Assembly (NCBI GenBank): GCA_011947345.1
Contig: JAAVTG010000092.1
Span: 62,001 to 126,000 of the forward strand
DNA: 64,000 nt
Direction of reading: 5' to 3'
Source: Phytophthora quininea
Taxonomy: Eukaryota; Oomycota; Peronosporomycetes; Peronosporales; Peronosporaceae
The notes beneath the pieces were generated by a model. It made no database searches and had not been told where the DNA came from. It saw nothing but the letters and a program-made list of their open reading frames with translations. The translations under genes and the position numbers were made by a program. Shown one piece after another: positions 12,315 through 22,937 of this stretch (position 1 is its first letter; the number at the start of each line of letters is the position of its first letter).

Positions 12315-13553
12315 AACTGCAATGGTGTCCAGCACATTTCCCTGTGGTAGTGTGGGTTCCGCACGGCGAATTACCGAGAACCGACGGCTACGTGCGAGTG
12401 AACTCTGCGAATACAGAGATTGGCAGGTGCTGGCTTATGAAGGAGCCCTCGACAAGTCTCTGCTCAAAGAAGAGCAACGACTTTATGCTGAGTGGCTCAG
12501 TCGACAGCCGCCGGCGGTTGAACGCACGGAATATGAGGAACCACATGGGATCTTACCGAGACCGCCGAGGGACGACGGAGCTGAGCGCAAATTGACATGC
12601 TCTGAGAAGCGGGAACGGCTCCAACGAGATGGGAAGGAACTTAACGAATTCGCCGAGTCTACCCAAGACAGCGAAAGTCAGTATTCCTCAGACAGCGAAG
12701 CTCTCCGAGATATGGGACCCAGGTCAAGCGGAGTTTCGACCATGACACTCACAACAACCGACAGCGACATACCACAGAGCAGTGTGGGAGTTGAAAAGGC
12801 ACCACCTGGGGTGATCAACCAGATTCCCCGGTGGAAGACACTCCGAGAACGTTTTCGTCAAACAGGGGTGACACTTGGGACCCCGGTCAAGACGATTCGC
12901 CGAGAGACCAACCTGCAAAGGATATGACAGTAGGAGTTAGTGAGGAGTCATATGACTCGGATCCGGTGGAGGACTTAAGGCTTAAGTTCGTTGCGGTGGC
13001 TCGAAAACTCAGCGAAGAAGATGTCATTGGCACTGGCGAAGCCGGAGAGTGCTATGAACATCCTACTAGCGAAGACAATTTGGTAGACTATGCTCAGAGT
13101 TGGAATTTCTCCCAGATCTCGCTGAGTTGGCCCCTATCGAGTTGGACTACTCAGGCCCGAACGTGACTTCGCCATCACATTGTCCGGAACAACACGCTCG
13201 ACTCATCGAAGTCCTCAAACGGCATGAATCAATAATGATAGCGAGTGGAAATGCATTACCTCCTCCAGCTTATGCGGTTGTGTGCGATATCGACATGCAA
13301 GGACATAAACCCATCAAACAACGAGCTCGCCGGGTACCGCTTAAGCATCTAAAGAAGCTCTATGAGTTGTTGAAAGGGCTTTTGAAGGCAGGTTTCATTG
13401 CGTTTTCCAACAGTCCGTGGGCCTCACCGATTGTGGTCGTCCTAAAGAAAAATGGAGTTGACATTCGGCTGTGTATCGACTACAAGATGGTCAATGAAGT
13501 CACTGTGGCCATGGAATATGCAATGCCTCTCGTGGATGACCTGTTGACCGATT
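12315..13553 (+). pseudogene. Inverted pol segment: protease-RT linker and RT N-terminus
   Basis: This plus-strand stretch encodes the part of pol missing from its neighbour. It starts at VWVPHGELPRTDGYVRVNSA, continues through an acidic linker (YAEWLSRQPPAVERTEYEEP), then RT fingers (RRVPLKHLKKLYELLKGLL, NSPWASPIVVVLKKNG, RLCIDYKMVNE) and ends at MPLVDDLLTD. The adjacent minus-strand pol resumes at ELESYLWFYSL, the residues that should come next. Gag lies on its other side on the minus strand. One inversion of this segment in place explains the layout. It has two or three internal frame shifts. Confidence 0.8.
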
Positions 13554-14465
13554 CCGCGATTCGGGGTGACCATATGTGGGTCGGCGAAACACGGAGTTTC
13601 CTCCGTCTTGCGGTATACTCCTCTTTTCGTCTTCAGGGTCCCTGGAAGAGGGACCATCGCCGGATTTTCGCTGATTCTAGACGGCTCACCAGCTTGACGC
13701 GTCTGCGGTAAGGCTCCTTTCGCGCCGCCCTCCAGGCCGAAGGCGACCTTGAGTTTACGCTTCCACTTCATGATCTCGACCCCTGCTGAGTGCGTGTCCC
13801 AATGATGCAGTATCAACTTTTGGGCCTGCTGGTGCAGCGGAAACCCATCGCCCACAGCAGGAGAACCGTGTCTTCGACGAGTTGGTTGATGCTTGTACTA
13901 TTGATGGGCTGATTGAGCTCTTCACTGAGCACTGGTCATTTCGCTTGAGTCGTCGCGATAGGAGCAAACATCATCATCCATTCACTTTTCATTCTCATTT
14001 CTTCGCCGAGACGCATGAGTACCTTGTTGTGTCGGCGTTCCATGTTGCCTTGGGTACAAGGGGCGGACGTTCCCCTTGAGCAACACCTTATTCATCATCA
14101 TCATCGTCGCCGTCGTCCGCGCCTTCGCTGAGTTTAACGGCAAGATTGCATTCCACGGGACGTGGGGTGCATCTTGCGAACTTGAAGCGTCAGCTCTTCG
14201 ACCTCGCTGAGTAGTTCATTGGTCGTCTTCACATCGCCGTACTCGGCTTTATCTCTTCATCTTCATCTTCATCCTGGTCTCGGACATCGAAGTCACCATC
14301 TTGGATCGTACGCATGTCCTCTGCCGTCGCATTGGCCACGCAGACATTGCCCAAATCAGACTCGGCGATCGGCGATAAATTGGTCACCGAATTCGCTGAG
14401 TTCGACCTAGGGCTTCCACCCGCCGATGACGTCACGATGTTCGGCGGTGTCGATCCCTTGACCAT
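13554..14465 (-). pseudogene. Gypsy 2 gag remnant
   Basis: A start codon at 14463-14465 lies about 65 bp inside the primer-binding site and opens an acidic N-terminus (MVKGSTPPNIVTSSAGGSPR, later DFDVRDQDEDEDEE). A frame shift near 14235 leads into LLSEVEELTLQVRKMHPTS. Further leftward, recognisable coding is patchy (a possible INQLVEDTVLLLWAMGF near 13880). No capsid or protease motif survives, so most of gag and the protease are deleted or scrambled. The assignment rests mainly on position between primer-binding site and pol. Confidence 0.5.
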
Positions 14466-14530
14466 CTTCTCTCACGTAGTTGGTCAGAACCTTGGTTAGC
14501 TGGTACCTACAAACAAAACACACCCTGTTC

Positions 14531-14547
14531 CCGGGTCGCGGCACCAG
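14531..14547 (-). other. Primer-binding site of Gypsy 2
   Basis: On the minus strand TGGTGCCGCGACCCGG lies two bases after the LTR end (CCCCACA). TGG is the complement of the universal tRNA CCA end, and the rest would pair with a tRNA acceptor stem and T-arm. I cannot name the tRNA. This site fixes the element's orientation as minus. Confidence 0.65.
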
Positions 14548-14771
14548 TTGTGGGGTTGGAGAACACACAAAATCGTCAAGTTTGGCTTCCTCGCAAATAC
14601 ACACAACAAATTCGCCGAGTCTAAGATCGGTGACTCTGTGTGGCCTGCGCTAGGGTTGTCCCTTCGCGATTCGGCCCTTCCGGGACAGCGGTGGAATTGC
14701 TCCGCAGTCGCCAGCTACCAATCTCTCCAGGCCTGCCTGAGGTTAGCAGCCTCTGTTCCTCAACCCTGTAA

Positions 14772-15647
14772 TGTGGCGAAGCGCAATCACGAAATTGTCT
14801 GCGATCAGCTAGCACACGGCGCCCAGACTACCGACTAACGGAGGGGTACTCCGATCGTCCGTGAAGGGGATGCTGAAGTCTTCTCACCTTGTGTACCCGT
14901 CGGTTGGGCCAGCTCTGCTCCTCGGGAAACTCGAGAGGATGTGCAGTTGTTGCAAGATGAACCGCCTTGGCGCGGCACGAGACTGTTGGAAACTGCGCGG
15001 AAACTCTTCACGCAGCCGTCGGTGGTGGGGGTGTCAGCTCCGACGAGTAGCTCGACGTCGGGGTTGACGGGGTTGCCTTGGTTGGGTGTGTACCCAGGGG
15101 TTTGCCCTTTCCAATGGGGCTCTTGCGAGCGCTTGACCGCTTCCTGTAGCGGGGGCTTGAGGGGTTGAGGGTGATCAACGGCCACAAATCTCCGGGGTCT
15201 TAGCAACAGCGAGGGGTGGGCCAATATACTTCCTGTGCCCCGATGACCGCTTGTGTACTAGAAGGCAAAATCGACTCTCCGTTTGTTCCTTATGCTTCCT
15301 CCTTGCCTATCCTGTACCCTACATCGTTCCTACGTGGCCTTGCGTCTTACTTGATTCATTCCCTTCGCATCCCGCCTGAAAGTGACCACACTGTAGGCCT
15401 CCACGTCGGTGAAACTCCGTCACATCATGTCCCGACCTGAGTTCCATCATACACGATTGGTGATCACAGTCGATGAGTGATGGTCGCCGTTCGTGATCGC
15501 CATCGCTGAATGATGGTAACCATTCCTGATCGTGGTCCGTGAGTGAAGGTCAGATCTGAACCCATATCAGAAAGAATCCAGTGGGTGTCCCTTCGCGTGA
15601 CTACCCATCACTCAACAGTCGCGTTTTCTCCAGGCCGCTTCTCTACA
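14772..15647 (+). mobile_element. 0.9-kb TGTGG element, copy B, with 4-bp duplication
   Basis: It starts TGTGGCGAAGCG and ends CTTCTCTACA, and is flanked on both sides by GTAA (14768-14771 and 15648-15651). It shares with copies C and D the words CCGACTAACGGAGGGGTACT and CACCTTGTGTACCCGTCGG. It has no coding capacity that I recognise. It may be a solo LTR (TG...CA ends) or a non-autonomous terminal-inverted-repeat element, since the ends pair over about ten bases. It is inserted in the right LTR of Gypsy 2. Confidence 0.75.
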
Positions 15648-16114
15648 GTAACCTCACACCAAAGGATGGACGTCGGGGCGTGAGCGCTTTTACAGGTCAC
15701 CGAGCGCAGCGTACGCCCGACTAGAAGATTAACGACGCTCTGGGTTAGAGACCCATCGACTCGCCAAGTTGGCGAGAATTGTCTCCGCTGGTAGCGAGGA
15801 ATGCCCTTCCCCGGACCGACCTTAACTCTTGGCGCTACCAGTCGCTTCCTCTACAAGCTATGCCTCTCGGGGAACGACGGCAGACATCCAGCCCGTGCAG
15901 GGACTTACCGGAAGAGTGTGCACTTGTCTAGGACTTGGAAATTCTGCTCTGTTAGTTATATCGTAGTCTTCTGTGGAAACTCTAAGGGGTTTCCGTTTTC
16001 TATCCTTTCTATACAACTATGCAATGAAATGGTCCGTTACTACTCCTACCTTGCTCGCGGCGACTTCTGCCACAACGGCTCTTCGCACCCTGCGACCCTT
16101 CGTGGCCAAAGATC

Positions 16115-16225
16115 TTGGGCTCGCCAAGTCCAGATCAAGTCTCTCGCCAAGTCGAAGTCGACCCTTCGCCAAGTCGAGTCGGTCCCTCGCCAAGTCGAGG
16201 TCAACCCTTCGCTAAGTCTGGCCAG
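16115..16225. repeat. Minisatellite-like array of TCGCCAAGTC units in the LTR
   Basis: Five copies of TCGC(C/T)AAGTC occur in about 110 bp, spaced roughly 18-30 bp apart with partly repeated spacers (GTCGAGGTCRACCCT). The left LTR has only two to four equivalents, so the array differs in length between the two LTRs. Confidence 0.7.
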
Positions 16226-16226
16226 A

Positions 16227-16600
16227 ACGACTCAGTAGACGTGTTCACCGACAGGCATAATCAGTCCGCCGAGCTTGCCCTGCGTCTCGGGACCTCACCG
16301 TAGACCGGACCTCGCATGAGTGATTTGGAGGAAAAGCTGTTCTGTGTTAGTACCTAAAGGGCCTTAGAGTCTTTATCTACTCTTTCCTATTGTCATATAC
16401 AAATATTAAATATAAATGATTCCGTTTTGGTCCGTTTTGGATCTCGCCAGAAACCCACGACGATTCACGAAAAGTCACGAGCCGTCGGCAGTTTCTAAGT
16501 CAGGACGGCAGTCTCCATATGCTGGATAGCAGACATGCCAGTCTGGAGGATTATGATGGATGACGAGTCGGGTGACGTAGCGACGTCACCGTCCTATCTT
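16227..16600. other. Degenerate LTR fragment, no gene
   Basis: No gene is seen. The stretch near 16340-16430 (TGTTCTGTGTTAGTACC, then CATATACAAATATT, then two TCCGTTTTGG words) has the same layout as the LTR of Gypsy 2 and as 37140-37240, so it is probably part of a diverged Gypsy LTR. A short perfect hairpin, GGTGACGT-AGCG-ACGTCACC, lies near 16570-16590. Confidence 0.4.
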
Positions 16601-17115
16601 GAGATGTAGCCACATAGTGCGGTCGGTAGGTTGGGACGTGGGGACTTGATTGGCACACGTGCCGACAACTCCCTTTCGCCCAGACCGCCGCCAGACAACC
16701 GCCTTCACTTTTCGGCGGATCCCGACACCACAGATAGTCTGGTTATGCTGTCGGATACTGCAGAAGGGGACGGCCCCCATTGCTGTACGAAGTCCAAGCG
16801 CTGCAAGGCACCCAAGAGACCGGACGACACTACCCGGCCCGCTGACCCCGACCTCGACACACTCGGCTGTGGCCAGCAACCTCCCCGACAGCAAACCGAC
16901 GCATACCCGTGCTGCTGTCACCCCAGCGCCTGTGTCCTCCAAGGACAGTTCAGTCTTCACCGCACCTCCTCGAGTCAACGGAAGAGCGTTACCTGCCCGC
17001 CGACGGGTACACAAGGTGAGAACGCGTTCAGCACACGGCAAATCGGAGTACCCCCGTAGTCGACAGTCTGGGCACCGTGCGCTAGAGAGATTTCGGTAGA
17101 TCCCGCTACGCCACA
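16600..17115 (-). mobile_element. TGTGG element, copy A (inverted, left end unclear)
   Basis: Read on the minus strand from 17115 it begins TGTGGCGTAGCGGGATC and carries the family words GGGGTACTCCGAT and CACCTTGTGTACCCGTCGG. It sits directly against the Ulp1 coding sequence. The other end and a target duplication could not be found. A second family-like start (TGTGGTGTCGGGATCC, from 16732 leftward) lies inside it, suggesting a truncated or doubly inserted copy. Confidence 0.55.
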
Positions 17116-17485
17116 ACACCGTCCTCTTGCTTAATATTCTTGTCCTTGGCCACTGTGAACTCGGCGTAATAACCCTGGAGTAACTCTGCAACATGTGACT
17201 TGCACAACTTGCTGAGGAATATGTATCCTCCGCGCTTTTGCTGTGGATCTAGCTGAATGATTTTCTCTTCGGAAAATCGATCACAAACAAAATCCAGTGC
17301 CAATTTCCAATGTTCACATCCATCACAATAATACCCGTCCCACGCGAGAAGGTAGCGCCCAGCTCTCGGTGAGATTGCAGCTCTTTCGGGTCCACGTGTT
17401 CAAACATACTGACGTCAATAAATTTAACATCTTGGCAGCGCTTGATTGAAGCATACACCGCCAGGCTTATGCACATGTCATTCAA
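17116..17485 (-). pseudogene. Ulp1-type cysteine protease domain, truncated before the catalytic Cys
   Basis: The domain begins LNDMCISLAVYASIKRCQDV and reaches the catalytic histidine in NWHWILFVID. A shift near 17270 leads into the aspartate-containing IQLDPQQKRGGYIFLSKLC and then IKQEDGV. The family continues with a Cys-Gly box at this point, but copy A of the TGTGG element begins instead, so the nucleophile is missing. C48 proteases cleave SUMO-like isopeptides. As part of a transposon product its role is unknown. Confidence 0.7.
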
Positions 17486-19722
17486 CCGGTCTCATCTCTA
17501 AAGGCAAACATTTCGTAGAAAAAACAACTCTGTGCTCACAAATTAACAAATGGTTAGTCAATATTGGCACATACTGCCACATACAATAACATTGTACTTG
17601 GTTCTTTTGGATGCCAATCCAAGCGTAGAGTGACGTCTCGCGGATCGCCGCGAGTATTCCAGTGGGACGATCAGTCTGTACGTACCGCGCACTTGCCATC
17701 GTTGATACCCATTTAAGGACCGAATGTGCGGCGCGTAGCCACTTTCACTTCAACTGAAACTGGGTCATATTATTGACGAACGTGTCAGCGTACGCTGTCA
17801 AACGTGGATCTGGGCTAGGCCGAAATATTACGCCAAAATTATTCTCACTTGTCAAGTCGACGGCAACAGTAGTTTCCGTACCCATTGCTCGTTGCATCTC
17901 AACTCGACTATGATTCATCTTATTTTGCTCGCGTACTAGGGCCATCTTATGAGAGGACATAGCACTTTCAGCCAACTTTACCAGTCCTGAAGTAAACACC
18001 TCAATGCACCCCGATGTAGCCGTACAAGAAAGCACTGTGTGGCTTAGTTTACAAGCCATCGTAATCATCATGATCTTGCTTCCTCGAACAGCAGCATTCC
18101 TTACTACAGCGTACCACTGTCGTATGTGAACTCCTCGTATGGAGCGTCATGTACAGCTTGAACAGTAACTTTTCTGGACGTCACTCCAACGTCAAGTGCT
18201 ACGGATCTACCAGATGCTGTGGAATCGTCACTCAAAACTTCAACAACATCAGTTCTTAGATATTCGCCTTTGTCTTTGGAGGCTTTTGGCTTTTTCGAGT
18301 ACCATGAACGCATGGCTTTCGTCAATCGAGGCCTTCCGCTAACCCGAACACCTTTTTTAATCTGAGCGGTTTAGTTGGGGTGCTCATACCATTCGGCGCA
18401 GCGGTACAGGGTTTGCTGGTGGCACTTCAGTGATAGTTAAAAGTAGAAGATCGCAATCATTTCCATGACGACGGTCACACTTAGCATCATCAAATTGCTC
18501 ACATTTATCATCATGGCGCTCTGTAGATAGTGTGTTGGCCGGGTGGGGGTGGGGTGGTGGGGGGTGTATAGCATCATCATCATCACTCGGAGACAGCTGT
18601 GCTCCACTACTGGCGTCACCGTTCTTCGTCCACGGCGCTACACTTATCAGGGGTAGTTGCGAGGACTCGACAACATCGTGAAACGCTTCCAAAGTGATCG
18701 AAACTTCAGTCACTTTGTCTTGGAGAGCTTTAACCTTTCGCCACTTTTGAAGATCATCGAGTATGTTATGTTTTGTCGCGACTTTCTTGACTTGCACAGC
18801 TGCGATGGGCGGGACATGAGTCGTGTCGAGCATCTTGTAGTAACTGCACCACCTTTGATGGATTTTGTCTAGTTGTATCAGTAACGTCAATTCCATTTAA
18901 GTTCGCCACGGCAGACCAGCAAAGTTAGTGGTTGTTATAAACGATTTATAGTGTCTCTGATCGGCTTACCAGTTTGCGAAAATGAATGACATGTTGGCAC
19001 GACAGAAGCATAGTTCTGGTAAACAAACAAGATCACTCCCACTGCTCTGTGTCCAATGTCTGGTTAAAGTTGCGACCACCGTTGCTGCTTACGGAAAATA
19101 TGCCTGGTTGCTGTTGTTTGTATGCCATGATGGCCGACATCTATAGGAAAAGAAAATCAGAACGTCACATATTGCCACATACATACCTTCGTTGCATAGT
19201 TATATCCAGGGAATACAAGCGCGGCGTCGTGTGGTATAGTTTTGTTTAGCAACGCATTCATCTCGTCGTCGTATTCATCGCCCACGATTTCACCGATTGC
19301 CTATGAGCACGCATTTCGACACTCACGTGAGTGTAAATGTCTACAGGCCCTAAAGATATCGTTGTGGTGATGTAAATCGGTTTTGCTCTCAAACTTTCTC
19401 TCCTTCAGCAACTGAAGTGCAATAATTTCTTCAGTGCACTCGTCTAGAGGAGTGTCAGCTCTAAGATGTGGTCTCAACTTGTTCCATCCCGATTCAATGC
19501 GGTTGTTGGTGTGATTTCCTAGATTGGAAACATCTGCGCGCAAGTACTCAACCCAACGATGTCGACAGTTATCCCAATTTTCGTTAAAGTAAGTTACGAA
19601 GGGATGCACGTCTTCTCTCTCAACTGTGCTACCGTCCGCACTACACTTCGAGACGTCCGCACCATTTGGTATCGCATTCGATCTCATAAGAGGCTTCATT
19701 TCGCTTTGCTGAGGCTTGACAA

Positions 19723-20636
19723 TGTGACGTAGCGGGATCCGCCAAAATCTCGTTAAGGCCGGATCCGACGTACCAACAGCGCCCAGACACCGACTAACGG
19801 AGGGGTACTCCGATCGCCGTGGGATGCTGAACTTCTCACCTTGTGTACCCGTCGGCGGGCTGGATCTGCTCTCTTGTTGACTCCAGAGGTGCAGTGGCGT
19901 AAAGCCGGAATGTCTTGGCGTAACTAATGGGTGGATGGAGCAGCGCGGAAGTCTTCGCTCTGCGCCTGGTTGACAGATCTAGATCCCGAGAGAATACTCG
20001 ATCTCGGGGATCTGGTGGCCGATTTGGGATCGGGCCGTGCGGGTTGCCTTGGGTGTTGTCCTTTACGACGCTTGCCGTCTCCTATGACAGGATCATGAGT
20101 GGGGTGAGAATCCGAAGGATCTTTGGGCCAAGCAATAACTCCCTCTGATCTGGATCTGCGCTCGCCGGTGTTAGATCCAAGCTGGTGATCTGGCAAATAT
20201 ACGCTCCAGAGTCGACACACAGCGAGAGATCTACCGCACAGCACTTAGCGACGCTGCGTAAGGCCAATGTAATTCCCGTTCTTGGCGTTCTTGAAAGCAC
20301 TTGTCGTTTGCTAGGCAAATTCGATTCTGATTTACGGTTAAGTCTATCGGTCTGTCTCACCCATCCCAACTGGTATTATTTGCGACTAATCGCAACTTGA
20401 CTGGCTTCATGTCCTGCCTCTCCCTGTCGCACCTCTAGCAAAATTGATAGTCGTAACTTGGATCTGGATCGCAGATCCTAGATCTCAAATCCTAGCTTCC
20501 AGATCACAGATTGCAGGTCGTACCACAGATCAGGATCCTGGTGTTAGGGGTGTTGGATCTGGATCTGTGTAGATTGAATCCGGGGATGTATTTGCTGGAT
20601 CTAGACCTTGATTTCCTTCTGAGACACTTCACTACA
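19723..20636 (+). mobile_element. TGTGG element, copy C, inserted in MULE transposase
   Basis: It starts TGTGACGTAGCGGGATCC and ends CTTCACTACA, with perfect ACAA duplications at 19719-19722 and 20637-20640. Taking it out with one duplication joins the transposase codons on either side in the same frame. The element is 914 bp, and its interior is very rich in GATC, often as GGATCTGGATCTG. No coding is recognised. Confidence 0.85.
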
Positions 20637-21743
20637 ACAACGATGATTTTGCGCTGTGCGACAGCTTTCTCTATCTTACTGAACAAATCGTCTCGCGTGT
20701 CTTCGTATTGTTCGGCTGATTTGGCATACACCATTCTCTGCACACGCAACACTCAACAACACGGTAATCTCCAGGCATTTGCTTAAGTCCTAAAACCACA
20801 TAACAAGGTATGAGTACATAATTGATAATGTTGTAGCTACTAGCGCGAGCGTATTTTTAATCTGCTTAAACCATTTGAGGATGTGAAACGGATAGCAAAA
20901 CTCTTGCCATCGGAAACATGTCTTCTAGAACGCCAACCTCTGTCATGTCTTTGTCAACCTGAATTCACAGTACCAGTTGCCATTAAGTATCAGTATCAAC
21001 AACGTAGTCACGGATCAACTACACGCACCACAATGACCTCCACTTGCTTCCACTGCGCGTTATTCGTCTGAAAAGCGTCTACCGCGTTTTTCATATTCTC
21101 ATGCGTCTCTTGATCAACAAGAGAGTGTTGAGCAAATTGTCCTCTGCCGTAAGCGTCCATCACCATGAATGAGAAAAGTTTGTACCGAAGATCGTTTGTC
21201 TTGTGTGTCGAGTCGACAAGGAGGACCTCGGGAAAGAGTGAAAATATTCGACGCATTCCAACCGTCTTCAAATAGGTCAACACGTTTTCATCATCTACAT
21301 GTCGCCGCGCAGCATTTCCTGGGTCGGTATCCTTGAAATCGTCGATCACCTGACGAAATCTTTCATCTGTGGATTCGCTCTTTATTTCAGTTTTGATGTT
21401 TTGGATCATGTTGCGAAAGTCCTTTGGTGTAACTTCGTTGTCTGTTGGTAGTAGCAAAGACCACATTGAAATTCGATCACACATTGCCACATATTAGCGA
21501 TAATTGACCTCAAAATGATCTCGTGCAGGCTCTTACCAGAGTGTTCCAGAACGTAGAGATATATTTGCTGAAGCTTGACGACATCGGTAGAAATGTGCCT
21601 ACCATGTTGATGACGTCTGGGTCATTGACACGTCTGTTCTCTGCATACGCGTTCCAGACATCAGCATTGACGACATGGGAATGCGATAGTTTTTGCTGCG
21701 TCACGTGGACCTGAAAACTGAAGGTACAATCCTGCTGTTTCAC

Positions 21744-22868
21744 GCGCTAGAGAGTTGCCATAACTTGCGCTTTGCAGTTCAACGACTGGAGATACGTCAG
21801 AGGTCTGATGCCTCTGTCTGTGTGATTTCACGAAGAGAAATTACTAGTAAAACCGAATCAATAAACTAACAAAAGCTTTAACTCTTGCCTCTTTTGCGTT
21901 TAGACCATTTGTGTGAATATATATAAATGGCCTGATAGAGACTATGATCACTAGTAGGATAATCCCAACTGTGTTTCCTGTTGTTGCGGCTTGTGGCACT
22001 GATACTACTCCGCTTTCTGCTCACAAAATAGTTCCACACCAGTTTGTTAGTAGTAGCCTACAATGCTTTAGTATCGTACCGAAAGACTTGATGTGTGGTT
22101 TGGCAGTAGCGATCGAACTCGCCGAAAAATTTCCCCCAGTCCGAGAATATGGTCTTTTTCATCTTGCGGCAAACGCTGTCTTTATGGGCAGCTGTAGGAG
22201 TGCCCCTGATGCATTAACACACGACTGAGTCTTCTTTTGGGGCAGCTCACCTTTCAAACTGTTGTCAGACGCTTCGCTTGGTGAAAATTCCGAGCTACTT
22301 GAGTCGGATCTCGTCTACAATAACTAGAGCCGTCAGAGTCGCACCCCTTTCCCAGGGTTCGTATACATCTTGCCATCCGCGTCCGCTTCCCTCGTCGCGC
22401 CATATTCTCGTGCCCGCCGCGTGGCAAGTCGGGCTTCTTCCTCCTCCCGCCCGCCGCTCAAAGGGATAGGACGGTTGCAAGCGCCTGAGGGGCCCGTAAA
22501 TCGCTCCCCAACCATGATAATCTTTCAAAGATAACACCAGCGAAGTTATGTATTTCCTTTCGTCACATACTTACCGCATACCCGCTTTTTTTTAAATTCG
22601 TAGGTGGAAGCAGACACACCGAAAAAGAAGAAGCTCCCCTTCAATACTAACTAAAGCGTTTTGGCCTGATTTGATAAATCTCAAACATCAGAAGTTCCTG
22701 GTAATGGCTTGTAACGTAAAATACGGATTAGTATGGCGCGTTGTATTTTTATAGGGCGCGGTTCACTTGGAAAAGCGCGTCGTGTTCGATTTCAAGCTCA
22801 GTCGGGAATACGGTAAATGCTCTCTGCAAAGTGCTTGTATTGCCAAGACTAACTACATTCTATACTAG
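21744..22868. other. Intergenic stretch between MULE and pogo, no gene recognised
   Basis: No conserved coding is seen. The GC-rich island at 22330-22510 contrasts with AT-rich flanks and gives short open frames on both strands without recognisable motifs. The terminal repeats of the MULE and pogo elements should lie here, but I could not identify them by eye. Confidence 0.4.
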
Positions 22869-22937
22869 TCTAGTCGTCAATGACAATGTCATCAAAGGTC
22901 TCCATGACAGCAGTCATCATTTCCTCCGCGATGTCGA

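Larger units (their letters stand above)
3439..16226 (-). mobile_element. Ty3/Gypsy retrotransposon 2 (aRNH type), rearranged
   Basis: The element is oriented on the minus strand. Its 5' LTR lies at the right (14549-16226, itself interrupted), followed leftward by a primer-binding site, gag remnant, pol (reverse transcriptase, two RNase H modules, integrase, chromodomain), a 4-kb opposite-strand gene, and the 3' LTR (3439-3925, truncated on its left by element 1). Matching LTR sequence at both ends starts at the shared stretch 3439 / about 15839. Part of pol (12315-13553) is inverted. The whole element is dense in the motif TCGCYRAGT. It is inactive as read. Confidence 0.8.
14549..16226 (-). 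repeat. 5' LTR of Gypsy element 2 (right copy, interrupted)
   Basis: The LTR begins (plus view) TGTGGGGTTGGAGAACACAC at 14549 and is broken at 14772-15647 by an inserted element flanked by GTAA. It resumes at 15652 and matches the left LTR from about 15839 until 16226, where similarity stops abruptly. A diverged relative at 38273-39173 matches both halves (CACACAAAATC, TGGCCTGC-CTAGG, CTACAAGCTATGCC), which confirms that the pieces on both sides of the insertion belong together. Confidence 0.7.
17116..21743 (-). pseudogene. Mutator-like (MULE) transposase with AT-hook and Ulp1 protease tail
   Basis: Read leftward, the N-terminal segment (21743-21510) contains LSHSHVVNADVWNAYAENRR. The MULE transposase core (21490-21008) contains EVLLVDSTHKTNDLRYKLF with a catalytic aspartate, then FMVMDAYGRGQFAQHSLV. 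Further pieces read MVYAKSAEQYEDTRDDLFSK (20700) and YFNENWDNCRHRWVEYLRAD with NHTNNRIESGWNKLR (19600-19470). An AT-hook-like GRPRLTKAMR is near 18330 and the Ulp1 tail at 17485-17116. Short introns split it (for example 19141-19186). Copy C interrupts it at 19723-20636. MULEs carrying Ulp1-like proteases are known in plants (Kaonashi type). Stops and shifts suggest an inactive copy. Confidence 0.75.

Noticed and set aside
8389..13711. Two separate Gypsy elements meeting head to head
   Set aside because: The two coding parts are complementary halves of one pol with almost no overlap or gap, and only one primer-binding site and one LTR pair are seen. An internal inversion is simpler.
16115..16225. 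CRISPR-like repeat array
   Set aside because: Units are about 10 bp with irregular, related spacers inside a eukaryotic LTR. There is no cas gene.
22295..22537. Possible gene in the GC-rich island
   Set aside because: Short overlapping frames on both strands, no motif, no start or splice context.
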